DNA of 38,717 nt from positions 1 through 38,717 of the forward strand of contig JADGRH010000005.1 in the NCBI GenBank assembly GCA_017881075.1. The letters run 5' to 3'. Made by a program: the position numbers and the translations under genes. Source of the DNA: Minisyncoccota bacterium. Lineage in GTDB: Bacteria; Patescibacteriota; Minisyncoccia; Phycocordibacterales; CAJBRS01. The notes beneath the pieces were generated by a model. It was not told the DNA's origin. It ran no database searches and was given only the letters and a program-made list of their open reading frames with translations. Shown piece after piece: positions 15,034-21,067 of this stretch; position 1 is the first letter of the stretch, and the number at the start of each line of letters is the position of its first letter.

Positions 15034-16014
15034 ATGTCGATGGTTAACCAAAAGACAATCCTGTATCTTAAAAAACAAAGCATTAAAATTATTCATGATG
15101 GTCAGGCATCATCAGGTGCTTATATTGCTGGTCCCACATTCACAATGTATCGATTCTCCTGGTTTCGAGATGGTTCATTTATCGCTGATGCCATGAGCCG
15201 AGTAGGAGAAATCAAAAGTGCGGAGGCATTTTTTGATTGGGCTGCTAAGGTAGTTCTCTCTCGACGGGATCGTCTTAAGAAAGGGGAGATTCTTCATGCT
15301 CGATATACAATAGAAGGTAATGAATCAAATGATGAGTGGCCAAATTTTCAACTCGATGGTTTCGGCACTTTTCTTTGGGCAATACACTGTCATGGTGCTC
15401 GACACAAGCGGCTGCTTGATCGATGGAATGAGGCGATGAATGTAATCGTGGAGTATTTGGTGGCACATTGGCGTGAACCCTCTCATGATTGGTGGGAAGA
15501 ATATGCGGCCATTCATCCTTCAACACTGGCATCTATTTATGGAGGATTAAAATCCCTAAATCATCCTGCAGCTCATAAGGTTCAAGCAGCCATTAATCTA
15601 AAGAATGCAAAGCTCGATGCCAGCCTCATAGTCTGTGCTACACCATTTGAAGCAGTAAGCCTTAAAGATTTTGCTCCCACTCTTCTAGATATTGAGCAAA
15701 GATTAGTAACGCCCGGAGGGGGCGTGCATCGGCATCAGACTGATATTTACTATGGTGGCGGTGAGTGGCTTCTCCTGACCTGCTTTTTAGGATGGCACTA
15801 CGTAAAACTTAATCGTCTAAAGGAAGCTCGAGCGAAACTTGAAAGAATAGTAGAACACATGGATAAAAACGGCTGGCTTCCGGAACAATCTTCGGAATAT
15901 ATGCTTGCTCCCGAGTATTACGAAGGTTGGGTTAAAAAGTGGGGTCCTTCAGCACGTCCACTCTTATGGTCACACGCTATGTTTTTGACTCTTGCTACTG
16001 AACTAGGTATTTAA
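15034..16014 (+). CDS. Compact GH15-like glycoside hydrolase
   Basis: A 326-aa protein covering an (alpha/alpha)6 barrel of GH15 type. Visible family blocks are MYRFSWFRDGSFIADAM, NFQLDGFGTFLWAI, DWWEEYAAIHPSTLASIYGG (first catalytic glutamate in WEE), YYGGGEWLLLTCFLGW, NGWLPEQSSEYMLAPEYYEG (second glutamate in PEQ) and ARPLLWSHAMF. GH15 enzymes are glucoamylases, glucodextranases or trehalases. Bacterial members are usually 600 aa or more with an N-terminal beta-sandwich, which is missing here. No signal peptide is seen, so a cytoplasmic alpha-glucan or trehalose role is likely. It is followed by the second cassette array. Confidence 0.8.
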   Translation: MSMVNQKTILYLKKQSIKIIHDGQASSGAYIAGPTFTMYRFSWFRDGSFIADAMSRVGEIKSAEAFFDWAAKVVLSRRDRLKKGEILHARYTIEGNESNDEWPNFQLDGFGTFLWAIHCHGARHKRLLDRWNEAMNVIVEYLVAHWREPSHDWWEEYAAIHPSTLASIYGGLKSLNHPAAHKVQAAINLKNAKLDASLIVCATPFEAVSLKDFAPTLLDIEQRLVTPGGGVHRHQTDIYYGGGEWLLLTCFLGWHYVKLNRLKEARAKLERIVEHMDKNGWLPEQSSEYMLAPEYYEGWVKKWGPSARPLLWSHAMFLTLATELGI

Positions 16015-16063
16015 AAAAGTTCGACAAGTGAGTGGGTTGAAGTAATGAATTATAATAAGGTCA

Positions 16064-16095
16064 AGTGCTCCGCATGTTGAACGATGTTAGAACCT
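16064..16095 (+). repeat. Cassette-boundary repeat R5
   Basis: AGTGCTCCGCATGTTGAACG followed by ATGTTAGAACCT. It matches R6, 280 bp away, at 28 of 29 bases. Confidence 0.8.
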
Positions 16096-16116
16096 ACATG
16101 TTAGAATCTAAATGAT

Positions 16117-16326
16117 ATGAAATTAACAAATGACAGCTATACAATTTTCATTGGCACTAAAAACTTCACCGAACGCTATTATCGTGATAAAAAGGGGTGG
16201 GTAAAGATGTCAGCCCGTGGCAAGACATTCCGAATGACTGCTGAACAAGTCCTGAATCATCTTTTACCAGCATTGTCTGGTATTAAACCAAACCTCGCAG
16301 TGAAAGTGGATTACAATAAAAAGTAA
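16117..16326 (+). CDS. Hypothetical protein, 69 aa
   Basis: A small soluble, basic protein with a beta-rich start (DSYTIFIGTKNFTERYYRDK) and a helix near residues 42-55 (MTAEQVLNHLLPALSG). The family is not recognised; the layout is compatible with a small nucleic-acid-binding protein, which is only a guess. TAGAAT at 16102-16107 ends 9 nt before the ATG, again the leaderless pattern, and that box lies in the tail of repeat R5. The gene is exactly framed by R5 and R6, near-identical repeats in direct orientation. It is the only plus-strand gene in the two cassette arrays. Confidence 0.6.
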   Translation: MKLTNDSYTIFIGTKNFTERYYRDKKGWVKMSARGKTFRMTAEQVLNHLLPALSGIKPNLAVKVDYNKK

Positions 16327-16343
16327 TGGTAATCTTTGGGAAA

Positions 16344-16375
16344 TTTGCTCCGCATATTGAACGATGTTAGAACCC
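16344..16375 (+). repeat. Cassette-boundary repeat R6
   Basis: TTTGCTCCGCATATTGAACG followed by ATGTTAGAACCC. It separates the 69-aa gene from the small-RNA unit. Confidence 0.8.
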
Positions 16376-16380
16376 GGGTG

Positions 16381-16427
16381 GTATAAAAAGAAAGACCGTC
16401 AAGTGCTGGGCATTACACTTAACGGTC
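16381..16427 (-). terminator. Terminator of the candidate small RNA
   Basis: Positions 16394-16405 and 16416-16427 pair at 11 of 12 positions around a 10-nt loop. On the minus strand the stem is followed by TTTCTTTTTATAC, a good U-tract. Confidence 0.8.
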
Positions 16428-16582
16428 TCGATCTAGGCGCACACCAAATGGTATTCTGGCTTGCGTCATCCCAGTGTCAGGAAGAACCGAACTGGGCACT
16501 TGTTCACTCTCGCATTACCTGATCAAAGTCGGGTCTTCAATGCGCCCTCCATAGGGTTTCAGTCTGCCCACCTATAAACAAG
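16381..16582 (-). ncRNA. Candidate structured small RNA, about 200 nt
   Basis: No credible frame lies between R6 and R7, but a complete minus-strand transcription unit does. TACAAT at 16594-16589 predicts a start near 16582. GC-rich sequence follows, and the unit ends in a strong hairpin plus T-tract at 16427-16381. Internal pairings include AGGCGCA (16435-16441) with TGCGCCCT (16541-16548, one bulge) and CCCAGT with ACTGGG (16470-16475, 16491-16496). The segment reading GATGACGCAAGCCAGAATAC resembles the 3' end of cobalamin riboswitches. However, the rest of that riboswitch is not recognised and the RNA ends in a terminator with no downstream gene. Size and layout would also fit a 6S-like RNA. 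Identity open. Confidence 0.55.
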
Positions 16583-16588
16583 CCTCTA

Positions 16589-16594
16589 ATTGTA
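16589..16594 (-). promoter_or_regulatory. -10 box of the candidate small RNA
   Basis: Minus-strand TACAAT. The -35 region (CTTTTC at 17-bp spacing) is poor. Repeat R7 lies about 30 bases further upstream. Confidence 0.45.
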
Positions 16595-16623
16595 CTTTAG
16601 CTTATTATTAAGAAAAGTAAAGA

Positions 16624-16705
16624 GCTCCCCTGGTTGGCTACGTTCAGAACTCTGGATTGGTTGAAAATAAAGAGGGAAGTGGAGAGTTTGGGGTTTATAT
16701 AAAAG
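16624..16705 (+). repeat. Cassette-boundary repeat R7, long form
   Basis: GCTCCCCTGGTTGGCTACGT followed by TCAGAACTCTGG. It is the partner of R3 over about 80 bases. It separates the small-RNA unit from the 148-aa gene unit. Confidence 0.75.
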
Positions 16706-16754
16706 AAAAAGCCCCCAACGCGGAAGTCCTATTGAAGGCTCTTCCTGGGGGCTT
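16700..16754 (-). terminator. Terminator of the 148-aa gene
   Basis: AAGCCCCCA (16709-16717) pairs with TGGGGGCTT (16746-16754), with inner GGAAG/CTTCC pairing. The minus-strand continuation is TTTTTCTTTT. It ends the gene whose stop is at 16762. Confidence 0.85.
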
Positions 16755-16761
16755 TGTTTAG

Positions 16762-17208
16762 CTATTGACTGGCGCTTTCGGGCTCCGAATTCAGGAGCTG
16801 GTCCAGAGTAAGTCCACGCACACTTGCGCAGTACTTGGCCTGATCGAGAAACAGTGGCTCCTCACGACGGTCTTGTGCCGAAGTTCCTATCCACCGCATG
16901 GTGAAGGTACCCGCGATAGTCTGACGCTCGTTGGGAACGCGATTGCGCGAGACCTTGATCTCTGTCCGCGCTTCGTTCAGCAGTCCTATGTGCCAGCCGT
17001 CGTTTAAAGAAAAGTGAATGCGATCATCGTTGCTCTCGCAAATCCAGAATTCTTTTTCTTCTTCACCCAGCTTGACCAGACCACGACCCGTGTTCAGGTC
17101 TATCCGCCGAAAGCGGGGACGATGTCCAGTTTGGACTTCCAGCGCCAAACGCAGATCTTCAAGGGTGTCGCAGACATTTGCAGTTATTACCGGTTTCTTT
17201 TTAAACAT
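16762..17208 (-). CDS. Hypothetical soluble protein, 148 aa
   Basis: No known family is recognised. Residues 8-30 (ITANVCDTLEDLRLALEVQT) look like a helix; residues 40-130 are beta-rich with alternating Arg and Glu; the tail is acidic. No signal peptide or membrane span is present. AGGAG lies 7 nt before the ATG at 17208 and supports the start. The gene has a consensus promoter, a leader of about 68 nt with an AAGAGA/TCTCTT hairpin, and its own terminator. It is therefore a complete autonomous unit between R7 and R8. GC content and codon choice are clearly higher in G and C than in the flanking core genes, suggesting lateral transfer. Confidence 0.65.
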   Translation of the reverse strand: MFKKKPVITANVCDTLEDLRLALEVQTGHRPRFRRIDLNTGRGLVKLGEEEKEFWICESNDDRIHFSLNDGWHIGLLNEARTEIKVSRNRVPNERQTIAGTFTMRWIGTSAQDRREEPLFLDQAKYCASVRGLTLDQLLNSEPESASQ

Positions 17209-17282
17209 TATTTTGCTCCTAGTTCAAGGTTCAAGTTGAAGAGATTACTCTCTTGAAACCACAGTTCAGTAGTTCTGAATAC

Positions 17283-17310
17283 ATTATATCATATATACAG
17301 AATATGTCAA
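17283..17310 (-). promoter_or_regulatory. Consensus promoter TTGACA-16-TATAAT
   Basis: Minus-strand TTGACA (17310-17305) and TATAAT (17288-17283), both perfect, 16 bp apart. The TTGACA follows directly on the GGAGCAAAAT edge of repeat R8. Predicted start is near 17276. Confidence 0.85.
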
Positions 17311-17311
17311 A

Positions 17312-17339
17312 TTTTGCTCCGTGGGTAGGGATAGAACGG
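17312..17339 (+). repeat. Cassette-boundary repeat R8
   Basis: TTTTGCTCCGTGGGTAGGGA followed by TAGAACGG. It keeps the TTTGCTCC and AGAAC ends with a shorter, different middle. It is the right edge of the second array. Confidence 0.6.
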
Positions 17340-17362
17340 AAGTATTAAGTTGGTTAAACTTA

Positions 17363-17391
17363 TTGATTTTTGGCCTGAAAAAAGGGATAGT
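17363..17391 (+). promoter_or_regulatory. Leaderless-type promoter of ychF
   Basis: TTGATT (17363-17368), a 17-bp spacer and GATAGT (17386-17391). Eight bases separate the -10 box from the ATG at 17400. Confidence 0.6.
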
Positions 17392-17399
17392 TATGACCT

Positions 17400-18218
17400 A
17401 TGTCACTATCAATCGGAATTGTGGGGTTGCCGAATGTGGGGAAGTCCACGTTATTTAATGCCCTGACTAAAAAAAGTGTGCCGGCGGAGAATTATCCGTT
17501 TTGTACCATTGATCCGTCGGTGGGCATTGTGGCTGTGCCTGACGAACGATTGGATAAACTGGCGGCTATGTCGAAATCCAAGAAAGTTATTCCGGCCGTA
17601 GTGGAATTTGTGGATATTGCAGGATTGGTGAAAGGGGCGAGTGAAGGCGCCGGGCTCGGTAATAAATTTCTCTCACACATCCGTGAAGTCGACGCTGTTA
17701 TTGAGATGGTGCGGATTTTTGAAGATAAGAATGTTATCCACGTTCACGATAAAATTGATCCACTTTTTGATATTGAAATCATTAATATGGAACTGGAGGT
17801 CGCCGGCATTAAAAAGCCAACCCTTTATGTTTTAAATATTTCCGAAGCCAGCGAGACCAATAGGCGAGAAGTCATTCCAAAATTACCAGGTCCTTATATT
17901 GAAGTTGATCCGATCTTTGGCACCGGTTTGGGTAATCTAATTAAAGCCAGTTACGATTTACTTAATCTCATCACTTTTTTTACTACCGGAGAAAAGGAGA
18001 GTCGCGCCTGGACTACAGGGCGCGGCTCCACTGCGCCTGAAGCAGGGAAGTCCATTCATACCGACTTCCAGCAAAAATTCATCCGTGCCGAAATAATTCA
18101 CTACGACAAACTAATAGAAGCCGGCTCATACGCTACGGCGCGCGCTAAGGGGTGGGTGAGGACAGAGGGGAAGGAATACATTGTGCAGGATGGAGATGTG
18201 ATTGAGTTCTTGATATAG
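17400..18218 (+). CDS. ychF: YchF/Ola1-family P-loop NTPase lacking the helical domain
   Basis: A 272-aa protein, where YchF is normally about 360 aa. The G domain is clear: P-loop [16 protein letters not shown] at residues 8-23, [20 protein letters not shown] for switch II, and NISE at 146-149, the NxxE motif that gives this family ATP preference. The C-terminal TGS domain is complete ([34 protein letters not shown]). What is missing is the coiled-coil helical domain that normally follows the NxELxxAD segment, here replaced by a direct join ([20 protein letters not shown]), plus part of the late G domain. The frame is continuous. The family binds ribosomes and is redox-regulated. A hairpin spans its stop codon. 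Confidence 0.9.
   Translation: MSLSIGIVGLPNVGKSTLFNALTKKSVPAENYPFCTIDPSVGIVAVPDERLDKLAAMSKSKKVIPAVVEFVDIAGLVKGASEGAGLGNKFLSHIREVDAVIEMVRIFEDKNVIHVHDKIDPLFDIEIINMELEVAGIKKPTLYVLNISEASETNRREVIPKLPGPYIEVDPIFGTGLGNLIKASYDLLNLITFFTTGEKESRAWTTGRGSTAPEAGKSIHTDFQQKFIRAEIIHYDKLIEAGSYATARAKGWVRTEGKEYIVQDGDVIEFLI
17999..18028. repeat. Coding palindrome in ychF
   Basis: GAGTCGCGCC (17999-18008) and GGCGCGGCTC (18019-18028), 10 bp with one G-T pair, loop 10 nt. It lies on the segment just before the TGS domain. Confidence 0.6.
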
Positions 18219-18236
18219 TCCTTGAGAACTCAATCA
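18199..18236. repeat. Palindrome across the ychF stop codon
   Basis: TGATTGAGTTCT (18199-18210) and AGAACTCAATCA (18225-18236), a perfect 12-bp stem. The stop codon (18216-18218) sits in the 14-nt loop. No T-tract follows, so it is not a classical terminator. Confidence 0.65.
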
Positions 18237-18238
18237 TA

Positions 18239-18342
18239 CTGAGGAGCGTAGCGACGTAGTGTGATTAAATTCGATCCTTCGTCCGAAGCCCTCCTCAGGA
18301 TCCTCACTTTTGCATTTACTCGAAGACTCGCAGGCAAAAGTG
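18239..18342. repeat. REP-like intergenic palindrome cluster
   Basis: Nested inverted repeats fill the gap after ychF. CTGAGGAG (18239-18246) pairs with CTCCTCAG (18291-18298), GATCCT with AGGATC (18273-18278, 18297-18302), and CACTTTTGC with GCAAAAGTG (18305-18313, 18334-18342). The core CCTTCGTCCGAAGCCCTCCT followed by CAGG resembles elements inside leuS and mnmA. Confidence 0.55.
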
Positions 18343-18346
18343 GGAT

Positions 18347-18375
18347 TTGACATTTAAATCGCTTTATACTAATTT
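18347..18375 (+). promoter_or_regulatory. Promoter TTGACA-17-TAATTT
   Basis: TTGACA (18347-18352), 17-bp spacer, TAATTT (18370-18375). The predicted start falls next to the GGAGG ribosome site of the small gene at 18394. Confidence 0.6.
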
Positions 18376-18393
18376 CCAAGGAGGAGCTTAAAG

Positions 18394-18513
18394 ATGAATA
18401 TACCCGAAACAACTTCTCCGACTGTCACTAAAATCTGGTTTGGTTTGATAGTCGCTATTCCTGTCCTTATTGTGCTAGGCAGTTTCTTCGCTTCAAGGTT
18501 CTTTGCTCATTGA
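18394..18513 (+). CDS. 39-aa single-span membrane peptide
   Basis: A 39-residue peptide with a polar N-terminus (MNIPETTSPTVTK) and one transmembrane span (IWFGLIVAIPVLIVLGSFFA) near residues 14-33, ending SRFFAH. AAGGAGGAG ends 8-9 nt before the ATG, one of the strongest ribosome sites in the window. A consensus -35 promoter lies upstream and a hairpin terminator directly follows the stop, so this is a complete monocistronic unit. I do not recognise a family. Small single-span peptides of this type often modulate a larger membrane protein; that is inference. Confidence 0.65.
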   Translation: MNIPETTSPTVTKIWFGLIVAIPVLIVLGSFFASRFFAH

Positions 18514-18514
18514 G

Positions 18515-18538
18515 CTCGGCTTTACTAGCCGGGTTTTT
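18515..18538 (+). terminator. Terminator of the 39-aa gene
   Basis: CTCGGCT (18515-18521) pairs with AGCCGGG (18527-18533) around TTACT, followed by TTTTTAATTTTT. It begins two bases after the stop codon. Confidence 0.8.
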
Positions 18539-18564
18539 AATTTTTAAATAGTAAGGGCTCATGA

Positions 18565-18570
18565 TACAAT
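18565..18570 (+). promoter_or_regulatory. Leaderless-type -10 box
   Basis: TACAAT ends 8 nt before the ATG at 18579. It overlaps the upstream in-frame ATG at 18561, which rules that codon out as the start. Confidence 0.55.
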
Positions 18571-18578
18571 TTTCAATT

Positions 18579-19160
18579 ATGGAATCAAATAAAAGCTCTC
18601 GAGTTTTGAAGTGGTCAGTCATTATTGGCATTGTTATCGTTCTCAATCTCTTTTTTAATTACGCCCTTTCTCTTGTATATAAATCTCCGGAATATGAAAA
18701 ATATTGTCCAAACGAACAGATAGTCGCTCCGCCGACAACCCAAGATAAATGTGTCGCCGCCGGTGGCCAGTGGACGGAGAATGTCTATCCGGTTCAGGCT
18801 CCGGTAGGGCCGGCCACTAAACCAGCACCAATATCAGTAACGGAAGTGAAAGGTTATTGTAATCCTACTTATACCTGTCAGAAGAATTACGACACCGACT
18901 ACAAGGTCTATCAGCGAAATGTTTTTATCGTTCTGGTCATCCTAGGAATTCTCTCTATGGTTGGTGGAATCTTTCTTCGGGGCTCCAGCGCCGTTGCCAC
19001 GGCACTTTCATTAGGTGGGGTACTTTCACTGATCATCGCCGCAGTCCGGTATTGGGAAGCGGCACAGAACTTACTGCGGGTAGTTATTCTCGGTCTGGCT
19101 CTTCTTGCTCTTATCTGGCTTGGCATTAAAAAATTCCGCGACGATGGAATACGATCATAA
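18579..19160 (+). CDS. Hypothetical membrane protein, 193 aa
   Basis: Four hydrophobic segments are visible: residues 14-33, about 115-133, 140-158 and 165-183. Between the first and second lies an extracytoplasmic domain of about 80 residues with four cysteines (KYCPNEQ, DKCVAAGGQW, KGYCNPTYTCQK), probably two disulfides. The family is not recognised, although the Cys-loop plus three-span layout recurs in CPR genomes. The start at 18579 follows from the -10 box at 18565-18570. The gene overlaps leuS by 17 bp, so the two are co-transcribed; no functional link to leucylation is implied. Confidence 0.65.
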   Translation: MESNKSSRVLKWSVIIGIVIVLNLFFNYALSLVYKSPEYEKYCPNEQIVAPPTTQDKCVAAGGQWTENVYPVQAPVGPATKPAPISVTEVKGYCNPTYTCQKNYDTDYKVYQRNVFIVLVILGILSMVGGIFLRGSSAVATALSLGGVLSLIIAAVRYWEAAQNLLRVVILGLALLALIWLGIKKFRDDGIRS

Positions 19161-21003
19161 AAAAATTGAGGAAAAATGGCAGAAAATTTGGGAAGACGAA
19201 AATTATTATCACGCGGAAGATCCTTCGACTTCGCTCAGGACAGGAAAACCAAAATTTTACGCCTTAATTGAATTTCCGTATCCATCCGGCGATGGTCTTC
19301 ACGTTGGTCACATCCGGAGTAATACGGCCATGGATATAATCGCCAGGAAGCGCCGAGCGGAAGGCTTTAATGTTTTGTATCCAATAGGATGGGATGCCTT
19401 TGGCTTGCCCACCGAAAATTATGCTCTTAAAACCGGTATTCATCCGTCCATTATTACTAAAGAAAATACCGATAAGTTCAGAAGACAGCTAAAGTCTTTG
19501 GGGTTTTCCTTTGATTGGTCACGAGAAATCAACACCACTGACCCAAAATATTATAAATGGACCCAATGGATTTTCCTTCAACTTTATAAACACAACTTGG
19601 CTTACAAGGCTAAAGCTTTTATTAATTGGTGTCCTAAAGACAAAATAGGTCTGGCAAACGAAGAGGTCATCGATGGTAAGTGCGAGCGTTGTGGCACGGC
19701 CGTAGAAAAGAAAGAGAAGGAACAGTGGATCCTGGCTATTACCAAATATGCCGACCGCCTTGACAAAGACCTTGACACGGTGGATTTTCTGTCACAAATC
19801 AAAGTTCAGCAGAGAAATTGGATTAAAAATCTCCATGACTGGATATTTTCCCGTCAACGATACTGGGGTGAGCCGATACCTCTTATTAATTGCCCAAAGT
19901 GTGGCATCGTAGCAGTTGCAGAAGAAGATCTGCCGGTGGAATTACCGCAAGTTGAAAATTATCAACCCACTGATACGGGGGAGTCGCCTTTGGCCGCTAT
20001 TACCGATTGGGTCAATGTTAAATGTCCAACGTGCGATGGCGAAGCAAAAAGAGAGACCGACACCATGCCAAACTGGGCCGGCTCCAGCTGGTATTTTCTG
20101 CGCTATATTGATCCACACAATGACAAAGTTCTCGCTTCGCCGGAGAAATTAAAATACTGGATGGGAGTAGATTGGTATAACGGCGGTACGGAGCACATTA
20201 CTCTCCACCTTTTATATTCCAGATTTTGGAATAAATTTTTGTTTGATATTGGCGTCGTACCGACAAGTGAACCTTACAAAAAACGAACTCTACACGGATT
20301 TATTTTAGCTCCTGATGGGGAGAAGATGTCAAAATCACGCGGAAACATCATTAATCCGGATGAGGTAATAGAGACATTCGGCGCGGACACCTTGCGACTA
20401 TACGAAATGTTTATGGGACCGTTTGATCAGGCGGTTAGCTGGAGCACCGAGGGCATTCTCGGTCCGCGCCGCTTTCTAGAAAAGGTTTGGCGATTGCAGG
20501 AGAGAGTGACCGAAGCGGAAAGTCATAAGCCGCTTCGGTCACTCATTCATCAGACCATTAAAAAAGTCAGCGATGATATCGAAGGGATGCGTTTCAATAC
20601 GGCAGTTTCGTCCATGATGATTCTGGTAAATGCTTGGGAGAAAGAAAAAGCAATCAATAAAGATGATTATCAAAATTTTCTTCTCCTTCTTCAACCATTC
20701 TGTCCACACATTAGTGCCGAGATTTGGCAGAATCTTGAGCCAAAAACCAACATCGAGACTGAAAGCTGGCCAACTTTTTTGGACACTTTAATTGTAAAAG
20801 AAGAAATAAATATAGTGGTGCAAATTAATGGCAAAGTTCGTAGTAGCATAAAAACTCCCCTAAACCTGTCGGAAAATGATGTGCTAGAAATGGCAAAAAG
20901 CGATCCGACTGTGAACAAGTGGCTCGCCGGCAAGGAGATCAAGAAGGTCATTTTTATTAAAGATCGTCTAATAAACCTAGTATTAGAGGCACAATCTCCA
21001 TAA
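19144..21003 (+). CDS. leuS: Leucyl-tRNA synthetase without CP1 editing domain
   Basis: A 619-aa class I synthetase, against about 800-870 aa usually. HVGH (residues 53-56) is the HIGH motif and KMSKS (394-398) the second signature. Zinc-ribbon cysteines are present (WCPKDKIG, CERCGT, CPKCG, CPTCDG). The frame runs from KVQQRNWIKN straight to LHDWIFSRQRYWGEPIPLI near residue 225-235. In normal LeuRS a CP1 editing domain of about 190 aa sits exactly there. The anticodon-binding and C-terminal domains are present and end with NGKVRSSI and KEIKKVIFI. The start at 19144 (MEYDHKKIEEKWQ) is the usual N-terminus. Residues 24-32 (DPSTSLRTG) come from a REP-like insertion. A 15-bp palindrome lies at 20504-20544. 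Confidence 0.95.
   Translation: MEYDHKKIEEKWQKIWEDENYYHAEDPSTSLRTGKPKFYALIEFPYPSGDGLHVGHIRSNTAMDIIARKRRAEGFNVLYPIGWDAFGLPTENYALKTGIHPSIITKENTDKFRRQLKSLGFSFDWSREINTTDPKYYKWTQWIFLQLYKHNLAYKAKAFINWCPKDKIGLANEEVIDGKCERCGTAVEKKEKEQWILAITKYADRLDKDLDTVDFLSQIKVQQRNWIKNLHDWIFSRQRYWGEPIPLINCPKCGIVAVAEEDLPVELPQVENYQPTDTGESPLAAITDWVNVKCPTCDGEAKRETDTMPNWAGSSWYFLRYIDPHNDKVLASPEKLKYWMGVDWYNGGTEHITLHLLYSRFWNKFLFDIGVVPTSEPYKKRTLHGFILAPDGEKMSKSRGNIINPDEVIETFGADTLRLYEMFMGPFDQAVSWSTEGILGPRRFLEKVWRLQERVTEAESHKPLRSLIHQTIKKVSDDIEGMRFNTAVSSMMILVNAWEKEKAINKDDYQNFLLLLQPFCPHISAEIWQNLEPKTNIETESWPTFLDTLIVKEEINIVVQINGKVRSSIKTPLNLSENDVLEMAKSDPTVNKWLAGKEIKKVIFIKDRLINLVLEAQSP
19219..19244. repeat. REP-like element inserted in leuS
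   Basis: The segment begins GATCCTTCGACTTCGCTCAG and ends GACAGG. Translated in frame it gives DPSTSLRTG, a residue string that recurs as an insertion in unrelated CPR proteins (from memory). The TCCT...AGGA ends are inverted. Confidence 0.6.
20504..20544. repeat. 15-bp perfect palindrome in leuS
   Basis: GAGTGACCGAAGCGG (20504-20518) and CCGCTTCGGTCACTC (20530-20544) with an 11-nt loop. It encodes the linker VTEAESHKPLRSL before the anticodon-binding helices. Confidence 0.8.
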
Positions 21004-21067
21004 TGGACAGAAATTCTTTATTATGGGGTTGACTAAAATATACAATAATGCTAAAAATACAGCTTAT

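Noticed and set aside
16381-16582. Cobalamin riboswitch
   Set aside because: Only the 3' segment (GCAAGCCAG.ATACC) resembles it; the 5' core and the GGGAAGG-type segment are not found, and the RNA ends in a terminator with no gene behind it. Kept as an unassigned RNA.
9011-17339. Integron attC sites
   Set aside because: The repeats bear GTTAGAAC but do not fit GTTRRRY/RYYYAAC, lack the paired L and R boxes, and no integrase is in the window. The cassette analogy is kept without the name.
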